From Tetragonia tetragonoides (taxonomy: Eukaryota > Streptophyta > Magnoliopsida > Caryophyllales > Aizoaceae), in assembly GCA_038025085.1 (NCBI GenBank), contig CM076141.1, positions 26,582,501 to 26,646,500 of the forward strand: 64,000 nt of DNA, written 5' to 3'. A program made the position numbers and the translations under genes. Below, in pieces: positions 49,056 to 61,488 of the stretch. The notes below the pieces were generated by a model. The model did not search any database. It was not told the DNA's origin and saw only the letters and a list, made by a program, of their open reading frames with translations. Each line of letters begins with the position of its first letter. The first letter of the stretch is position 1.

Positions 49056-49571
49056 TTAATCCTTCTTCCCTTTAGAAGGCTTCGTTGAAGAGTTCTTCTT
49101 TGAAGGACACTGGCTTGAGGACGACTTATGATCGCTTCCTTGAGCTGGGGGCTTGCCTCTTTTCAGTACGTGATAGCCTTCCTCATAAGGCCCTTCCTTT
49201 CTTTTCTTGTTTCCTGTTCTTGATTCATACTTAGGCTTTAGTTGGTCCCACTCCTCATGGCGAAAGGCTCGTCTCGCTTCTCCATCACTGCAGGAAAGCC
49301 AGTTCAAGTAGGTCTCAGAAACTTGAGTCGGGGCAATCACCCGAGGTACAGTCCAGCGATCCTGACTACGCCAATATTTTCCCCAATCCTCAGCAAACTC
49401 GGTGGTGAGAGCCAAGTTTGGCGGTCACGTGGTCCCCTGACGAGGGATAACCTGCTTCAACCCATATTGCCTCATAACCCTAGAAGGAAAGAAGAAGGTA
49501 TTGCTGTATAGCCCCACTATGGTAGTATGAGGGATAAATTTGTCGCAAGCCACTAAAGAGGTCAAGCTCCA
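49056..49571 (-). pseudogene. Antisense DUF7745-like gene of element A, C-terminal part
   Basis: Upstream part VMRQYGLKQVIPRQGTT, an in-frame TGA near 49430, then EDWGKYWRSQDRWTVPRVIA, VSETYLNWL and a Lys/Ser-rich basic tail ending SKGKKD. It matches the antisense ORF of B (63662-64000) and resembles the C-terminal half of DUF7745-type proteins. T3 interrupts it at 49572. Confidence 0.5.
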
Positions 49572-52191
49572 TGTAACACCCCCAAATTTACAACGATTTT
49601 CAGGGAACTATCAACGTCGCTGTGCGCCACTCGACACCGCTGAACCGTCCCAAACCTGAGGGCGGCTACTGCAACATTTATCACTAAGGAGTAAATGCTA
49701 AGCAAAAAGAAAGACTAGGCATCAAAAGGAGCTTATTAATGAAACTAAACAAACGAAACAAACTAAACTGTTAATATCAGAGTTGTCTATATAGTGAGCT
49801 AAAACCATTAAACCAATTTATTACAACTTGCTTTCAAAGGGCTAAATCCAATAAAATCCCAACGATCTAAACTGAACAGAAACAGTTCTAAAAACCGACG
49901 CCAACTCTAACTTCCAAGCTGTACGTCCTAAATCAACTAAACCTGCACTTTGATTTTCGTGACGGAAATAAAATACAGAAGAAAAGAAGAGAAACATAAG
50001 AGAAACAAAAATCAGATAAACTGAATACACGTCATCTGTACCCAGTAAAAACATTTCGCAAACCTTACCTGAAGTTTTAGAAGAATCATTGAAATTCATT
50101 TGCATACGCACATAAGCATATAATCAAGCATACGCATAACGACATTCTTTTACATACAATTCTTGTATATTGATAATACGAAATACGACATAGACAATCC
50201 GTCTTGATTAGAGAGATGCAAGAGAGCGAATAGAACAGCGATTACCAATACAGTTCATCGAAGATACAATCACGTCATGGACTTAATGACTCTAGTGTGC
50301 ACACTACCTCTAGTACAATTACACGAGCCTAGAGGACTTAATAAATGGAGAATGAGCCATCCCAGACACACTGCGAGGTGTCCACAAGTAACTTGGAAAT
50401 CACTCATCCCTTGAACTACACCATTAGGTGTAATCCCGATTGCTCGACTACTCCTAGGGATCCAATAGGAGTCTTACTCTCATTTAATTCAATTCACATA
50501 ATTTGCATTGGTTAACATAGTGGTACTACGAAACCACGACTTACTAATTCATTTCATGCTCTTGACAATGAATAGTAAATAACGACGATGATGATAATTC
50601 GATACGATGAGAATTGAACGTGCTTTAATTCAATAACAACGATAAATCAATAATGATGACAAGCAATGTCTAGCACAATTTCGGCAACACTTCGGCAGGG
50701 TAATATGATATCCAAAAATTCACAAATCATCCAAGACATTCAACGATAATAGATAGGTGCTCACTAGCACTCAATAGTACCCATACCAATTAGCATATAA
50801 CTAATAACATAATATTACTAATAATTCACCATTAAACAATTGTCCAATAATCATCATATGGACTAATTAATTCCCAAAATATGCTAACATCAACATGCTA
50901 ATTATAAGCGACATTTACAGCAGTGAATCATGCTTAATAAATCTCATAACAACGACGATATAATTTAATCATGTCTTGCATAGTAAATTCACAACAATTT
51001 TCCAATTAGCACATAACACATCAAAATAGTTTTGATGGGGCTTTGGAAGAAGGTAGGCATGAGCTCTTACCACTACAATGCTACCAAACAGTAGGTAAGC
51101 TCCACGTACAAAGATTATCACGGTTGCTTGTTAGGCCCTAATTAAAAACAATTACCGAAACTGAATTTATTAAATACGAAACTCAAAAAAGTAACAAAAT
51201 ATGAATATGATTATTTTATTAAATTTCTTGATTTATTTCAACCAATCTAGTCTTTTGAAAATCCAAATTCGGGTTCTAAACGAGTACAGAAAACTTAAAA
51301 CAAGAAATCAAAAACTGCTGAAAATCGCTAACCTGCACGACGGTTTCAAAACTGCCAAAAACAAAGCGCGACCGCGCGACCCACAACCACAACCGCGACC
51401 ACCACCCACGGTGGTCATGGACCCACTGGTGACCCCACTACCACCCACCGGCGCCGGTGGTGGTGGTGGCCCACCATGGTGGTCACTGCAAGGCAACCAC
51501 GAAAGAGAGAAAAAGAAAGAGAAAGCTAAAGGGAGAGAGAGAGGTGGCGGGGCTTGGCGCGTCAGCCCGGATACTCACCGGAGGAGGCGGCGGCGGCAAG
51601 GGATGACAGCCCTGGTGGTTGTCCGCTGGAAGAGAAACAGAAACCGAAAAGGAAGAGAAAAAGAACGTGAGAAAGAGAAGAAGAAGGAAAGAGAGAGAAA
51701 GAGGAGGAGAGAGAAAAGCTTACCACACAATGAACGACGGTGACGGCTGGAGGATTCCGGCGATCAAATCAGGAGAGGGAGAGAGTCGACGGTGAGAGAG
51801 AGAAAGAGAAGAGAGAGTGAATGCTTGAGGGTTTGATCAGTTATGCAAACTGATCAATTGTCTCATCTTTTTCCTTATATAGGCCCTCAGTGAACCCGAG
51901 TCAAAGATTACTAGGTTTAGGAATTTATTTAATAATTTTCTGATTTAAATAGCTAATAAAAACTAATTAAAATAATATGAATAATTCTTATTCATATATA
52001 AATCATTTTAATTAAAACACCTCAAAATTAATAAATGCAATTTATGAAAGTCCCATAATAATAATTAATATTATTATGGTTTAAATTAAATAAATCGAAT
52101 CCTTGAATATAATTACGATTTAATCTCCGAAACTATTTATAAATCATTTATAAATCAATATAATAATTATAGAAAATATTAGGGTATGACA
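49572..52191 (-). repeat. 3' LTR of T3 (2620 bp)
   Basis: Closely matches both T2 LTRs except for a replaced GC-rich block at about 51345-51620 (CGCGACCGCGC, CCACCGGCGCC). The hairpin TTGATCAGTT...AACTGATCAA is conserved at about 51834-51858. Confidence 0.88.
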
Positions 52192-52346
52192 TTCTACCCT
52201 CCTTAAAAGAAGTTTCATCCCGAAACAAGAGACATGAAGTAATCACTTCCAAAAACAAAACAAGTTTACCTATACAAAGGTATAAAACAATTTCTATGAT
52301 ACTAACATATGCAACATGAGCAAGTACGATCGTGATTCTAAATTGA

Positions 52347-53563
52347 TTAGCATGCACCATGCAATGCTTGAACATGCAATTCATGCAAAGCGATAAACAA
52401 AACACGCAAAAAGACGAAATTTCGAGGCGTGACATTCCTATGGACTTTTGCAAGTTCCACAGGTAACGCTAATCGATAAGCAACCTCACCAATCCTTTCC
52501 AGGATCTCGTAAGGTCCAATGTAACGAGGACTCAACTTCCCCTTACGACTAAAACACATTCTTCCCACCTCAAACTCTTCAGGTCTAAGACCTCTATCTG
52601 CGTACGATTTCTGGTGATCTTGTGCACTACGCATCTTTGCTTGAATCACTTTGACAACATCGACGGTCTGCTGGATCATTTCAGGACCCAAAACTGCAGT
52701 TTCACTAATATCGTTCCAACAAACGGGTGATCTACACTTCCTATACAATGCTTCATATGGTGCTCGATCAATGTTTGAGTGATAGCTATTGTTGTAAGAA
52801 AATTTGATCAACAGAATGTGTGTATCCCATAAGCCTTGATACTCGAGAGCACACGCTCGTAGCATATCTTCCAAAGTCTGAATCATTCTTTCCGTCTGAC
52901 CATCAGTCGCAAGATGAAAAGCAGTACTGAACTTTAATTTGCTTCCAAAAGCTTCTAGCAATTTCTGCCAAAAGTGTGATAGAAATGTCGAATCTCTATC
53001 TGAAACGATATCTTCTGGAACACCGTGAAGTCTCATAACTTCCTTGACGTAAGCATCCGCTAGCTTCTCCATTTCCCAAGTGTCATTCATTGGGATAAAT
53101 CTCGCAACTTTTGTCAAACGGTCTACAATGACCCAAATGGCGTTGTTCTTCTTCTGTGTCAATGGTAAACCTATTACAAAGTCCATTGAAATTGAATTCC
53201 ATTTCCACGTAGGAACTTCAAGCGATTGTATCATTCCACCAGGTCTCTTGTGTTTGATCTTGCCTTCTGGCACGTCAGACACTTAGCCACGCACTCAGCG
53301 ACATCTTGTTTCATACCTTTCCACCAAAAAATTTGGCGTAGGTCTTTGTATAGCTTGTCTCCCCCAGGATGTACAGAATCAGGCGTATTGTGAGCTTCAC
53401 CCAGAATCTGACTCTTGATATCCGAGTCATTCGGCATACAGACATGATCACGAAATCTCAAGACACCGTCTTGACCAATAGAAAAGTCCTCGGACCTACC
53501 CTCGTCCTTGTGCGGACCAATCCATAACAACTCTAATCTTTTCCGGGTCAACAGCAACTCCAC
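52347..53563 (-). pseudogene. T3 integrase
   Basis: The zinc finger (EAHNTPDSVHPGGDKLYKDL; CVAKCLTCQKARS) is in the ORF 53231-53563. The core in 52347-53282 has WNSISMDFVIGLP (Asp), DIVSDRDSTFLSHFWQ (Asp) and DGQTERMIQTLEDML (Glu), followed by YIGPYEILERIGEV. All three catalytic residues are present. After VELAKVH the sequence jumps to 3' untranslated DNA, so the chromodomain is deleted. A frame change joins the zinc finger and core ORFs. Confidence 0.87.
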
Positions 53564-53980
53564 TCTTAGACACCACGTGTCCTAAGAAAGAAACAGTTTC
53601 TATCCAAAACTCGCACTTCGACAACTTGGCGTACAACTGATGCCGTCTCAAAATCTCCAAAACGGTTCACAAGTGTTGCTCGTGCTCAACAGCGTTCTTT
53701 GAATAAACCAAAATATCGTCAATAAAGACAACTACGAACTGATCGAGACAAGGCTGGAACGTACGGTTTATCAAATTCATAAACTTTGTAGGTGCGTTCG
53801 TCAACCCAAAAGGCATAACAGTGAACTCGTAGTATCCATACCTCGTCCTAGACGCGGTCTTTGCAATGTCAGGCTCGGAAATCCTGAGTTGATGGTATCC
53901 TGAACGTAAATCGATCTTTGAGAAGACAGCCGCTCCACAGAGTTGGTCGAATAGGTCGTCAATCCTCGGAAGTGGATAAC
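53564..53980 (-). pseudogene. T3 reverse transcriptase fragment
   Basis: In one - strand frame: [13 protein letters not shown] right at the B junction, [28 protein letters not shown], then [11 protein letters not shown] (catalytic) and a TGA near 53665. The thumb is joined directly to integrase zinc-finger sequence at about 53515, removing RNase H. Confidence 0.83.
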
Positions 53981-55227
53981 TGTAGACGCCAAAAAAACGT
54001 CTTCAGATTTCTCCGCAAAAGCCCGATGATGAAAGGAGTAATTTATAAACTTGAACTGCTATTTTTGCTTTAGTAGTTAAGATAAGGTCTCAGGTTCTTC
54101 CTCCAAACAATCCTTCATTCCATTTCATTCAAAAGCTCCGTTCAAGAGCTTTCCAACGACACGTCTCATGCCTCTTTCCGACTCCCGGTCGCCAAGTTGC
54201 GATTTAGGGGTAAAACCGTCTTTTACCGTTCAAGGGTAAAATGGTCTTTTCACATTTTTCGGAATATTGAAATTCCTCCGGAAAATAAAAACGGACTAGA
54301 TAACGTCATCATGACGACATCCAGCTGTCTGCTGACAGCCGTCAGCGGCCATGGGATTTCTAGCGGCGCTGACCATATTCCCAGGGCCGCTAGTGGCCCT
54401 GACCCTGCTTCTGGCCCGACTCTTTTTTTGGCCCAAATCCAAATTTTGGCTCCTTTTCAGCCGTCCAACCCTACTTCCTGCGCCTATAAATACAATCCTC
54501 CACCCTCAGTTCAAAACACACAGTCTACAGTTGACAACCTCTATTCTCAGTAGTATTGACTCTGAGCTTCCCCCTCTTTCTTCCAAACTTGAGAACTTAT
54601 TTTACTATTCTTGTCAAATATAGCCTACAGTTCAGGTACAAATTCCTGAGGGATCAAATTAAATTAATTGCTTAACTATTTATTTTCTAATAGTCATAAT
54701 GTAGATATCATGCTAAGATAGCGTTTTATTGGTTCCTAAATATTGTCTGTATAATCGTTGTGCTGCTCAACTTGTCAAACCGAATGCATGTCTAAATAAG
54801 GGTTAATAATAAATGTTGTGATGCTTGTGATGAACCAATTAATAGTCTAAGCCTAGGTTGTTAATCCGGCTTTGCATGGGAATTATGTCTTTAAATTATT
54901 AAGCAAACTTGAGTTAGTAGAGGCCGTCATAATACGGGCGAGTTGGGGGCCTAACACCTTCCCACCTAGTACCTTCGCACCCGAACCTATTATTTTTGGG
55001 TACTCATATGTTCTATATGAGCGGGAGTCTTTCTAAAAACATGATTAGTTCACTTTTCGTGCTATTGGGTTGTCCCTTTGATAAAACCCCGATAGTAGAT
55101 TTGTGACCTCTTTCATGGTTTTTATTCAATTCATGTCTTTGCAACTTACAAATTTTCTATAAAGACGCACTCCGTGGAAACCAATACTCATATAAAAAGG
55201 ATTGGACGAAAATCTTGGGTCCTTACA
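53981..55227 (+). repeat. 5' LTR of element B (1247 bp)
   Basis: TGTAGACGCC to CCTTACA. U3 has GCCGTCAGCGGC (54338-54349), GCCGCTAGTGGC (54386-54397) and TATAAATA at 54485-54492. It matches 6147-7432. Confidence 0.92.
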
Positions 55228-55228
55228 G

Positions 55229-55246
55229 TGGCGACTCCACTGGGGA
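55229..55246 (+). other. Primer binding site of element B
   Basis: TGGCGACTCCACTGGGGA, 1 nt after the LTR; Ogre-type, as in A but with C in place of A at the tenth position. Confidence 0.82.
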
Positions 55247-56259
55247 TTTATTTAAGAGGGTGAGACTCGAAAGTCAAGTTTGCTTAATTGTTTAATAACA
55301 TGTTCCATATTTTTGCATCATTTGCATGTGCTTTTGCACAACCTTTTGACCCTTATCGACCCTCGAGGAAGTTTGTGTCGCAACTCGTAGACAACCCGTA
55401 TGTCTAAAGGAATATACAGTTGTCCTATCGTGCAAATCGACGCTTGCTCACACATGACTCATCAATCCTTGTTGATGAAAAGAATTACAATCGATGTGTC
55501 GACCATCCGCCGAACGGAAATTGTAATTTGTCGTGGTAACCTCACAGGAGCCAAAAGCCTCTAACCCACATTCGTGCATTCGCTTGCTTGTTGTGCATGT
55601 GTTGTTGTAATGTCCGTCTGATCACATGTTTGCCTGTAATTATGTCGTTGTAATGCTTGCCTGAATGCATGAATATCGTGATTATGTGCCAACATGTACT
55701 TACGTGCTAGGAGTCATTTTTTCTTTAGCTAGTTCTTAATGCTCGAAGATGGTGCGAGAATTCCAATTCAATGAACACTCATCATTTTCCCGATGATATA
55801 TTCTAAAATGTCATTGAGCAATCTTCTAGGATCTTTTTAGTAAAAAAAAAAGAGTCATCTTTCAGTTTTCCCTCTCCATTTTTTCCATTTCTTTATTTTC
55901 TTTTTTTTTTTTCTTTTGATGTAATTCAGGTTCGGTAAAAAAAAAAAGAAAATCAAAAACAAAAAAAAAACAAAAAACAAAAAAAAGCCGCCAAAAATCA
56001 AAACAAAAAAAAATTGAAAAAATATAAGAAGACCGAAATTCTTTTATTTTATTTTTGTTTTACCCCATTTTTCATTTTCTTTGAGTCTAGAAAAATAACA
56101 ATAGAATAGTCCATCTTTTTCTATTTTTCTTATTTTCGATCATTGACTTTATTTTCCTTGGATATTAGGGAAATATTCAGGTATTTAGGCTTAAGGACTT
56201 TTTTTTAGGACAATGTGTGTCTCTATGTGTGAGTCAACTTTTTCTTAGATGAGAGTCTC
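55247..56259 (+). other. Leader of element B
   Basis: Untranslated; matches A 33446-34500. An A-rich block (55934-56015) lies near its end. Confidence 0.6.
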
Positions 56260-57015
56260 GTGGTCTTTTTGATTCTAAAAGGTCTTCTACTCGTTCAGAT
56301 CATGCCAGAGTCCCTCAAGCGTTCCACAGCCGAAGATACACAGAACGAATTTCTCCTCATGCCAGGGTCGGAAATGGGCCAGAATGCTAAGAAGATCAAA
56401 ACTCATTTTGTGACAACTGCGTATCCAGTCAGCGAAACTTCAAGAGAGTTGATACTTGATACTCAAGACGAATCCCTTGATTTGGATGACAACTGGGCCG
56501 ATCACTCCGAGAGGCCAAAATCCAAGTAGGCCTTGATCCCGATGAAACCTCGCGCCTCGTTTAGTACAGAAGCACAGGCAAACCAACTCAGGCCATTGTT
56601 GAAGCACAAGATGATATTGAGCACCTAACTCAATACATAGTTGTCTATCATTCAGAGATCCAAAGGTTACAGAAGACGGTCGCTGGGTTAGAACAAAGAA
56701 TTAAGGCTCTAGAAGTTGACAAAGTTCTTCTCAATCAAGAGCAACCTCGCTGGCCTCATGAACACATTTTTCAACAAATGAGGGTATATGACTACATGCA
56801 ACCAATAGGGCCCACTTATGAACTCATCCCGGAAAATGGAAACCCAGGTGTTTACTATGAGTACTGCCGAGCTTGCGGACATCACACCAATGACTGCAGG
56901 AACCTGAGGGACAAAATCCAAGCTTTCATTAATGAAGGAACTATGTGGCCCGCGCATCATTGGTTATCCCGGGAAAGATCGAGTATTCTTACCCGTGAGT
57001 TCACGCCACTGGCGG
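56260..57015 (+). pseudogene. Gag-like ORF of B, first part
   Basis: The ORF 56260-56529 is followed, in another frame, by a coiled-coil segment and FQQMRVYDYMQPIGPTYELI, then a degenerate knuckle YYEYCRACGHHTNDC (56850-56900) with the same helix as the modules in A (LRDKIQAFINEGT). It runs into the solo LTR after FTPLA. Confidence 0.65.
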
Positions 57016-60000
57016 TGTAGATGCCGAATTTTGACTTGTATTTCTTTTAAAAAATTATTATTACAGTTAATATTAGCATTAACTGTAATTACCCTAATTA
57101 AATAAGTCATTTGGGCTAAAAAGGGCATTTAAGGTCCATAAGGTGACCCAACCCATTAGCAAAGCAAAGCCCAAAGCCCAAAGCCTAAAGCCCAAAAGAG
57201 AAAATAAATCAAAAAACCAAAAAGAATATAAAAGAGAAAATGCAAAAATAAATAAGGATTGGAATTATGATGTCATGCATGACATCATTCCATGACATCA
57301 TCTCATGATGTCATGCATGACATCACAATATTCCCATGTTCCCATCCAATAGGTAAAGACAAAAGGGAATAATGGTATCAAGTAGAAATACCAAAATACC
57401 CTCCCATTTTCCATAAATTAACCCCCCACCCAAAAAATTAAATAAAAATCAAAAAAACTTCCCCCCTCACAACCGAAAAAAGAGAAGAAAAAGAAAAAGA
57501 AAAAAAAAATTATTTTCCCCCTCCCCCACGTTTTTATTTCTTTTTTTTTTATTATTTTTATTTTATTTTTATTTTTCCCTTTTTTCTATTTTCTCTCCCA
57601 CCTTATCTCATCTTTTCACTTTCCTACTCACTTCCACCTCACAAGATTCTCCCATCTTCTTTCCATCACCACAAAAGTGATATTTGTCACTCTCCCATCC
57701 ACATTCTCTCACCCCCCATCTCACCATCCACCTCCCACCAAATCCCACCCTCCATTTCCTAACCCTAATTCACCCATCATCTTCCCTCCCCCCCCTATAA
57801 ATACCCCCCCAAAAAGCTAACCTAAGGGCTTTTGATCTCTCTTTCTCTCTTTAGTTTTAAATTTACTCCTCTAGTATAGAACTTCATTTTTTTTTAGTGT
57901 TAATCACAAGTAGAAGGCATTTGTGATTAACCCCACACTTGTATTCAAGTTCAAGCATTGAAGAAACAAAGCTAAATTGTAAGAAAATGTAAGCTTGGCT
58001 TTCTAATCTCATCTCCTTCTTTTTTTAAAGGTCGATGTGATATGAGATCGGTTATGTGACCCCTCATTTTTCACACGATCACTAGCTAGGATTAGCCACT
58101 CATGGAGGGCTTAGTGGGTATACCACTTATTGACCATTTTTACGGTGAGGATGAGTTGAGTGATTATTGTGATTGCTATGTTTGTGCTACTCTTATTCCC
58201 ATACTTATCATGTAAAAATAGAATAAAAGTGGTTCATGTATATAAATAAGTTAACAATGGCGTTAGGTTGTAGATTTTAGATCTCGGAATTTGTTGACAA
58301 TTTTATGATATAACTTGCTCGGGTTGCTCTAGAAGATCTAACGGTCGGATCGTGACAAAATCGGTGGCTACGAAAACTTTGGCTTGTTATCTATCCATCC
58401 ACCCATGTAAAGAACACCCAGACCTAACGGTTGGATCATCAATGGCAATCAATCTACGTTAACAGGTCTAAAACTGACAGTAGAGTCTAGATCTATAAAT
58501 AACTAATAAACCATGAACAATTAGACTTAGCTCCTTTCTGGATAAAATAAAATAGACATAATAAGCTTGGCAATGACATTGGTTGTACCCATTGTGGTTA
58601 AGAATCGGAATTTTGGTGATTTGTTTAATGTCGAACTATTGCTGGACAAAAAGGACTTAGATCCGTTTTCCTGACATAGAATAAAAGGTTTAATAACCCT
58701 CCTTAGGATAGTTATTTTATTTTTATTTTTATATTTTTACTGTACATTCCTCAATATATATATTAAAATACCTACAAATATTAAGAGCTTTTATTGACAA
58801 TAAAAAATCAAATAAATCCATTACCGAAACTGGACCAGATTTGGCCTCTTTTGAAGATCAGTTAATATTTATCTGATCATGAACTATAATTATAAAAGGC
58901 CAAGGGGAATAGAAACTAGACTCCATTTGTACCATTATAGGCTTTAAAATTATTTGATTCGGACTTGTATCCTATTTTTAATGATTAATTGAAAACCGGA
59001 TTCAAACTGTCACTATCAACAATAAACCTTCAAACAAAAAGACAAGAGGATGTGTACAATAGTTTTGTTTAATTTCGTTTAATAACATAAACATGTGATA
59101 AATTCATACCAATTTGTGTACATACTAACCACTAGTTCTATTTTGTTCCGTGTAAAACTTAGACTTAGATAACTGGTCATCAATTCATAAAAAATCAAAA
59201 TCCGCAAGTCTGGAAACCGCTTCCAGTAGGTTGTAATTCGCAAATAACATTCTCCTTACTCTTTTACATGACTTGATATTTTTACATGAGAAATAAGACT
59301 AAAAATGACATAATTTAGGCTTTGGAATAAATCCATTTGCTTACTTTAAGACATAGTTATGATTGATTGAAGTTGCATCCAGACTTGCGCAAAAACAGTT
59401 TTCTTTACCTCACTTGAGGATTTTCGTGAATTTATCAAATAAAAAGATAAAAATGTGAGCTTCTCCAGTCTAGCTCCCCAAAGTGTCTAATTAGTTTTAA
59501 TAATAATTTGGTTAATATATTGATTCGTTTGGACCATTCCCTTGTCCATTTAGTCAATTGTGCCATGTAAATATCAGTTTTTAGAAATAAAACTAATTAA
59601 CTAACTAACGATTCGCCATTGGTTTTCCCACCGTGGGAGCCGAAGATCGAGACCGAGCCTCGGAGGCCCCTCGTCTAGGAAGACCGAGACATTTTCCTTA
59701 TTTAGGATTTTTAGTCTTTTCATTTGTGTTGTATTGTGTAATTAATTTGGACTCTTGTAATTTGTTACTTAGAGCCATTGTTAACATGTGTTGTAATTAT
59801 TTGCATTTGCGTTTGCATTTCTCTCACCTAATAAACGAATTCGGCTAATACTAAAAAATAAAATTGTTTGCTCAACATGTGTGGTTGAATGTATATATAA
59901 TTTTTATTTTGTAAAACGGTATGTTCATTTATGTACCAATCCGACCCGGGGCCAAATTCGAGGTTAGAATCAGAAATTTGCTTATACGCGATCATGGGTG

Positions 60001-61211
60001 TTCCACCTACCATTCCATCAAACCACCTTCATAAAAATCACATTCTCCAATGGAATCCATATTTCCCCAGTTACAACCATTTTCCCCAGTGGAATACCTA
60101 TGATCGAATAGAAGCTAATTATTGATCGTCCCCTCTTATTTGGCTTCGGGCCACCCCAGGGGATCCTATTGGAAAGACTCGTTTAAGCCATTACCCACAA
60201 ATACATACCCACAATCTACACCAAATCATCCATCTATCCACCCCCAATGAATGTTATTCCCCAGTAAAGAACGAATGCTTTTGAGAAGTCTAATCTTTAT
60301 ACTCAAAGCTAAGAATTGGGTTGATCCCCGTATACTACCAAATATTGTTGGGTTGAACGCCTCGAAGGAGCGGGTTAATCATCCCATTTGAGCTTTTCCC
60401 TACTTCTTCGAGGAGAGTAGGGGGTTCCTCGGATCAATTTGACTCTAAGTTGCGAGTCATCTCATAAGTTTCTCAATTATATCCCTCTTTACGGGAAATA
60501 GCATCCATACCCGCCTTAGTGGCACCCAAGGAGTCTTACTGGCCGGATCCCTCGGTCAGAACTACGTAAGGGTTTTGATCCAGGAGTAGATTCAAGACCT
60601 ACGATGAATGGTACGTAGTGCAGTATTTTGCAATATCCAAACCCGCCGGTTTATAAATGAACATACTGTTTATAAATAAACTCTTTTTTTCTTATTGTGT
60701 GAGCATGTTGTGAGACAATGTGAATATTTATGTGTTCTTTTAGTTTTTCTAGGCATAATGTAACCAACCTCAAGCTTTCATATGGGATACAACATATTAG
60801 TAAAGAGCTCGTACTCAGTACGGAGGAGGAGACGGGTCCGAGGACGTCCCCACCTTCTAATCTAGACTCCGAACCAAGATCTCTGATTCGCAGACCAGTC
60901 AAAGAATTTTCGTGCCTTATCGCGATGGAGTCAACTTTTGGTTTTCTTAAATGGTTTTCTTTAAAATCGTTTATAAAACCCTTTCTTTTGTAAAAACCCT
61001 TCCTTGTTTAGGTCATAACAAGGTGGCGGTTCTTCTTTTGTAAAAACCCGTCCTTGTTCGGGCCATAACAAGGTGGCGACTTCGAACCTTAAGATGATTC
61101 CTTGATAATTGGCATCTTCAATCGGCCAATTTCTGTGGGACGTGCCTCTGGCCCGTAGCGCGACGGTTTTCGGGTCCTAATCGAGGAAAAACCCGAGAAT
61201 CTGGCCCCAGA
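57016..61211 (+). mobile_element. Probable solo LTR (4.2 kb) inserted in the gag-like ORF of B
   Basis: Starts TGTAGATGCCGAATTTTG and ends GGCCCCAGA, flanked by GGCGG at 57011-57015 and 61212-61216. Removing it rejoins the B reading frame (FTPLA then VPIHDVM). It contains two 20-bp palindromes (57268-57287 and 57306-57325), a pyrimidine-rich promoter with TATAAATA at 57796-57803, and a long R/U5. A tandem pair of ~60 bp lies at 60985-61080. No gag, pol or PBS is found inside, so it is read as a solo LTR of a long-LTR Tat/Ogre family. The end lacks the usual CA, a reason for caution. Confidence 0.72.
57268..57325 (+). promoter_or_regulatory. Two perfect 20-bp palindromes in U3 of the solo LTR
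   Basis: TGATGTCATGCATGACATCA occurs twice, 18 bp apart, with half-sites between. TGACATCA/TGATGTCA halves resemble bZIP binding sites. They lie about 470-530 bp upstream of the TATA box. Confidence 0.55.
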
Positions 61212-61488
61212 GGCGGTACCTATTCATGATGTTATGATAGCTTTACTTCGTCGCGGAGATCTACAATTCCTACGACCCTACGAAGAAATTTTGCCAGAAG
61301 GAGGAGACCCTTATCTTTATTGCAGATATCATAGATGCTTCTGTCACCTCACTGATCAATGTTCTCGCTTAAAGTGTGACATCCAAATGATCGTTAACTT
61401 CGGAGCCCTCTCTCCTCCGAAGTCCTACATATTCAAGATTCCAGTGCATGTTCATGAGCCGCAGGAAAACCCACACAAGTTGACATAA
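61212..61488 (+). pseudogene. Gag-like ORF of B, second part
   Basis: Continues after the TSD with VPIHDVMIALLRRGDLQF and a knuckle YCRYHRCFCHLTDQC (about 61318-61363) followed by LKCDIQMIVNFGALS. It aligns with 35673-35909 of element A. Confidence 0.7.

Larger units (their letters stand above)
32661..49571 (+). mobile_element. Element A: non-autonomous Tat-type retrotransposon, split by T2 and abutted by T3
   Basis: A-derived segments are 32661-37000 and 48141-49571; T2 (37001-48140) lies between them. Order: partial LTR, PBS, leader, knuckle-containing gag-like ORF, integrase, 3' region, antisense DUF7745-like ORF. Protease, RT and RNase H are absent between 35910 and 36254. The layout is shared with element B. 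A continues to the right only if it resumes beyond T3 and B, outside the window. Confidence 0.8.
49572..53980 (-). mobile_element. T3: second Tekay-type element, truncated by element B
   Basis: One LTR (49572-52191, the 3' LTR in - orientation) and pol from integrase back to the middle of RT, where element B begins at 53981. Any remainder would lie beyond the window. Its internal deletions differ from those of T2: RNase H and the chromodomain are gone and the integrase core is kept. The expected left TSD is CTCCA (49567-49571), but its partner cannot be seen. Confidence 0.85.

Noticed and set aside
57820..61200. A host gene inside the 4.2-kb insert (TATA box, ORFs at 59633-59848 and 60730-60993)
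   Set aside because: The TATA box and length fit a long LTR; the ORFs are short and show no recognisable domain or splicing.
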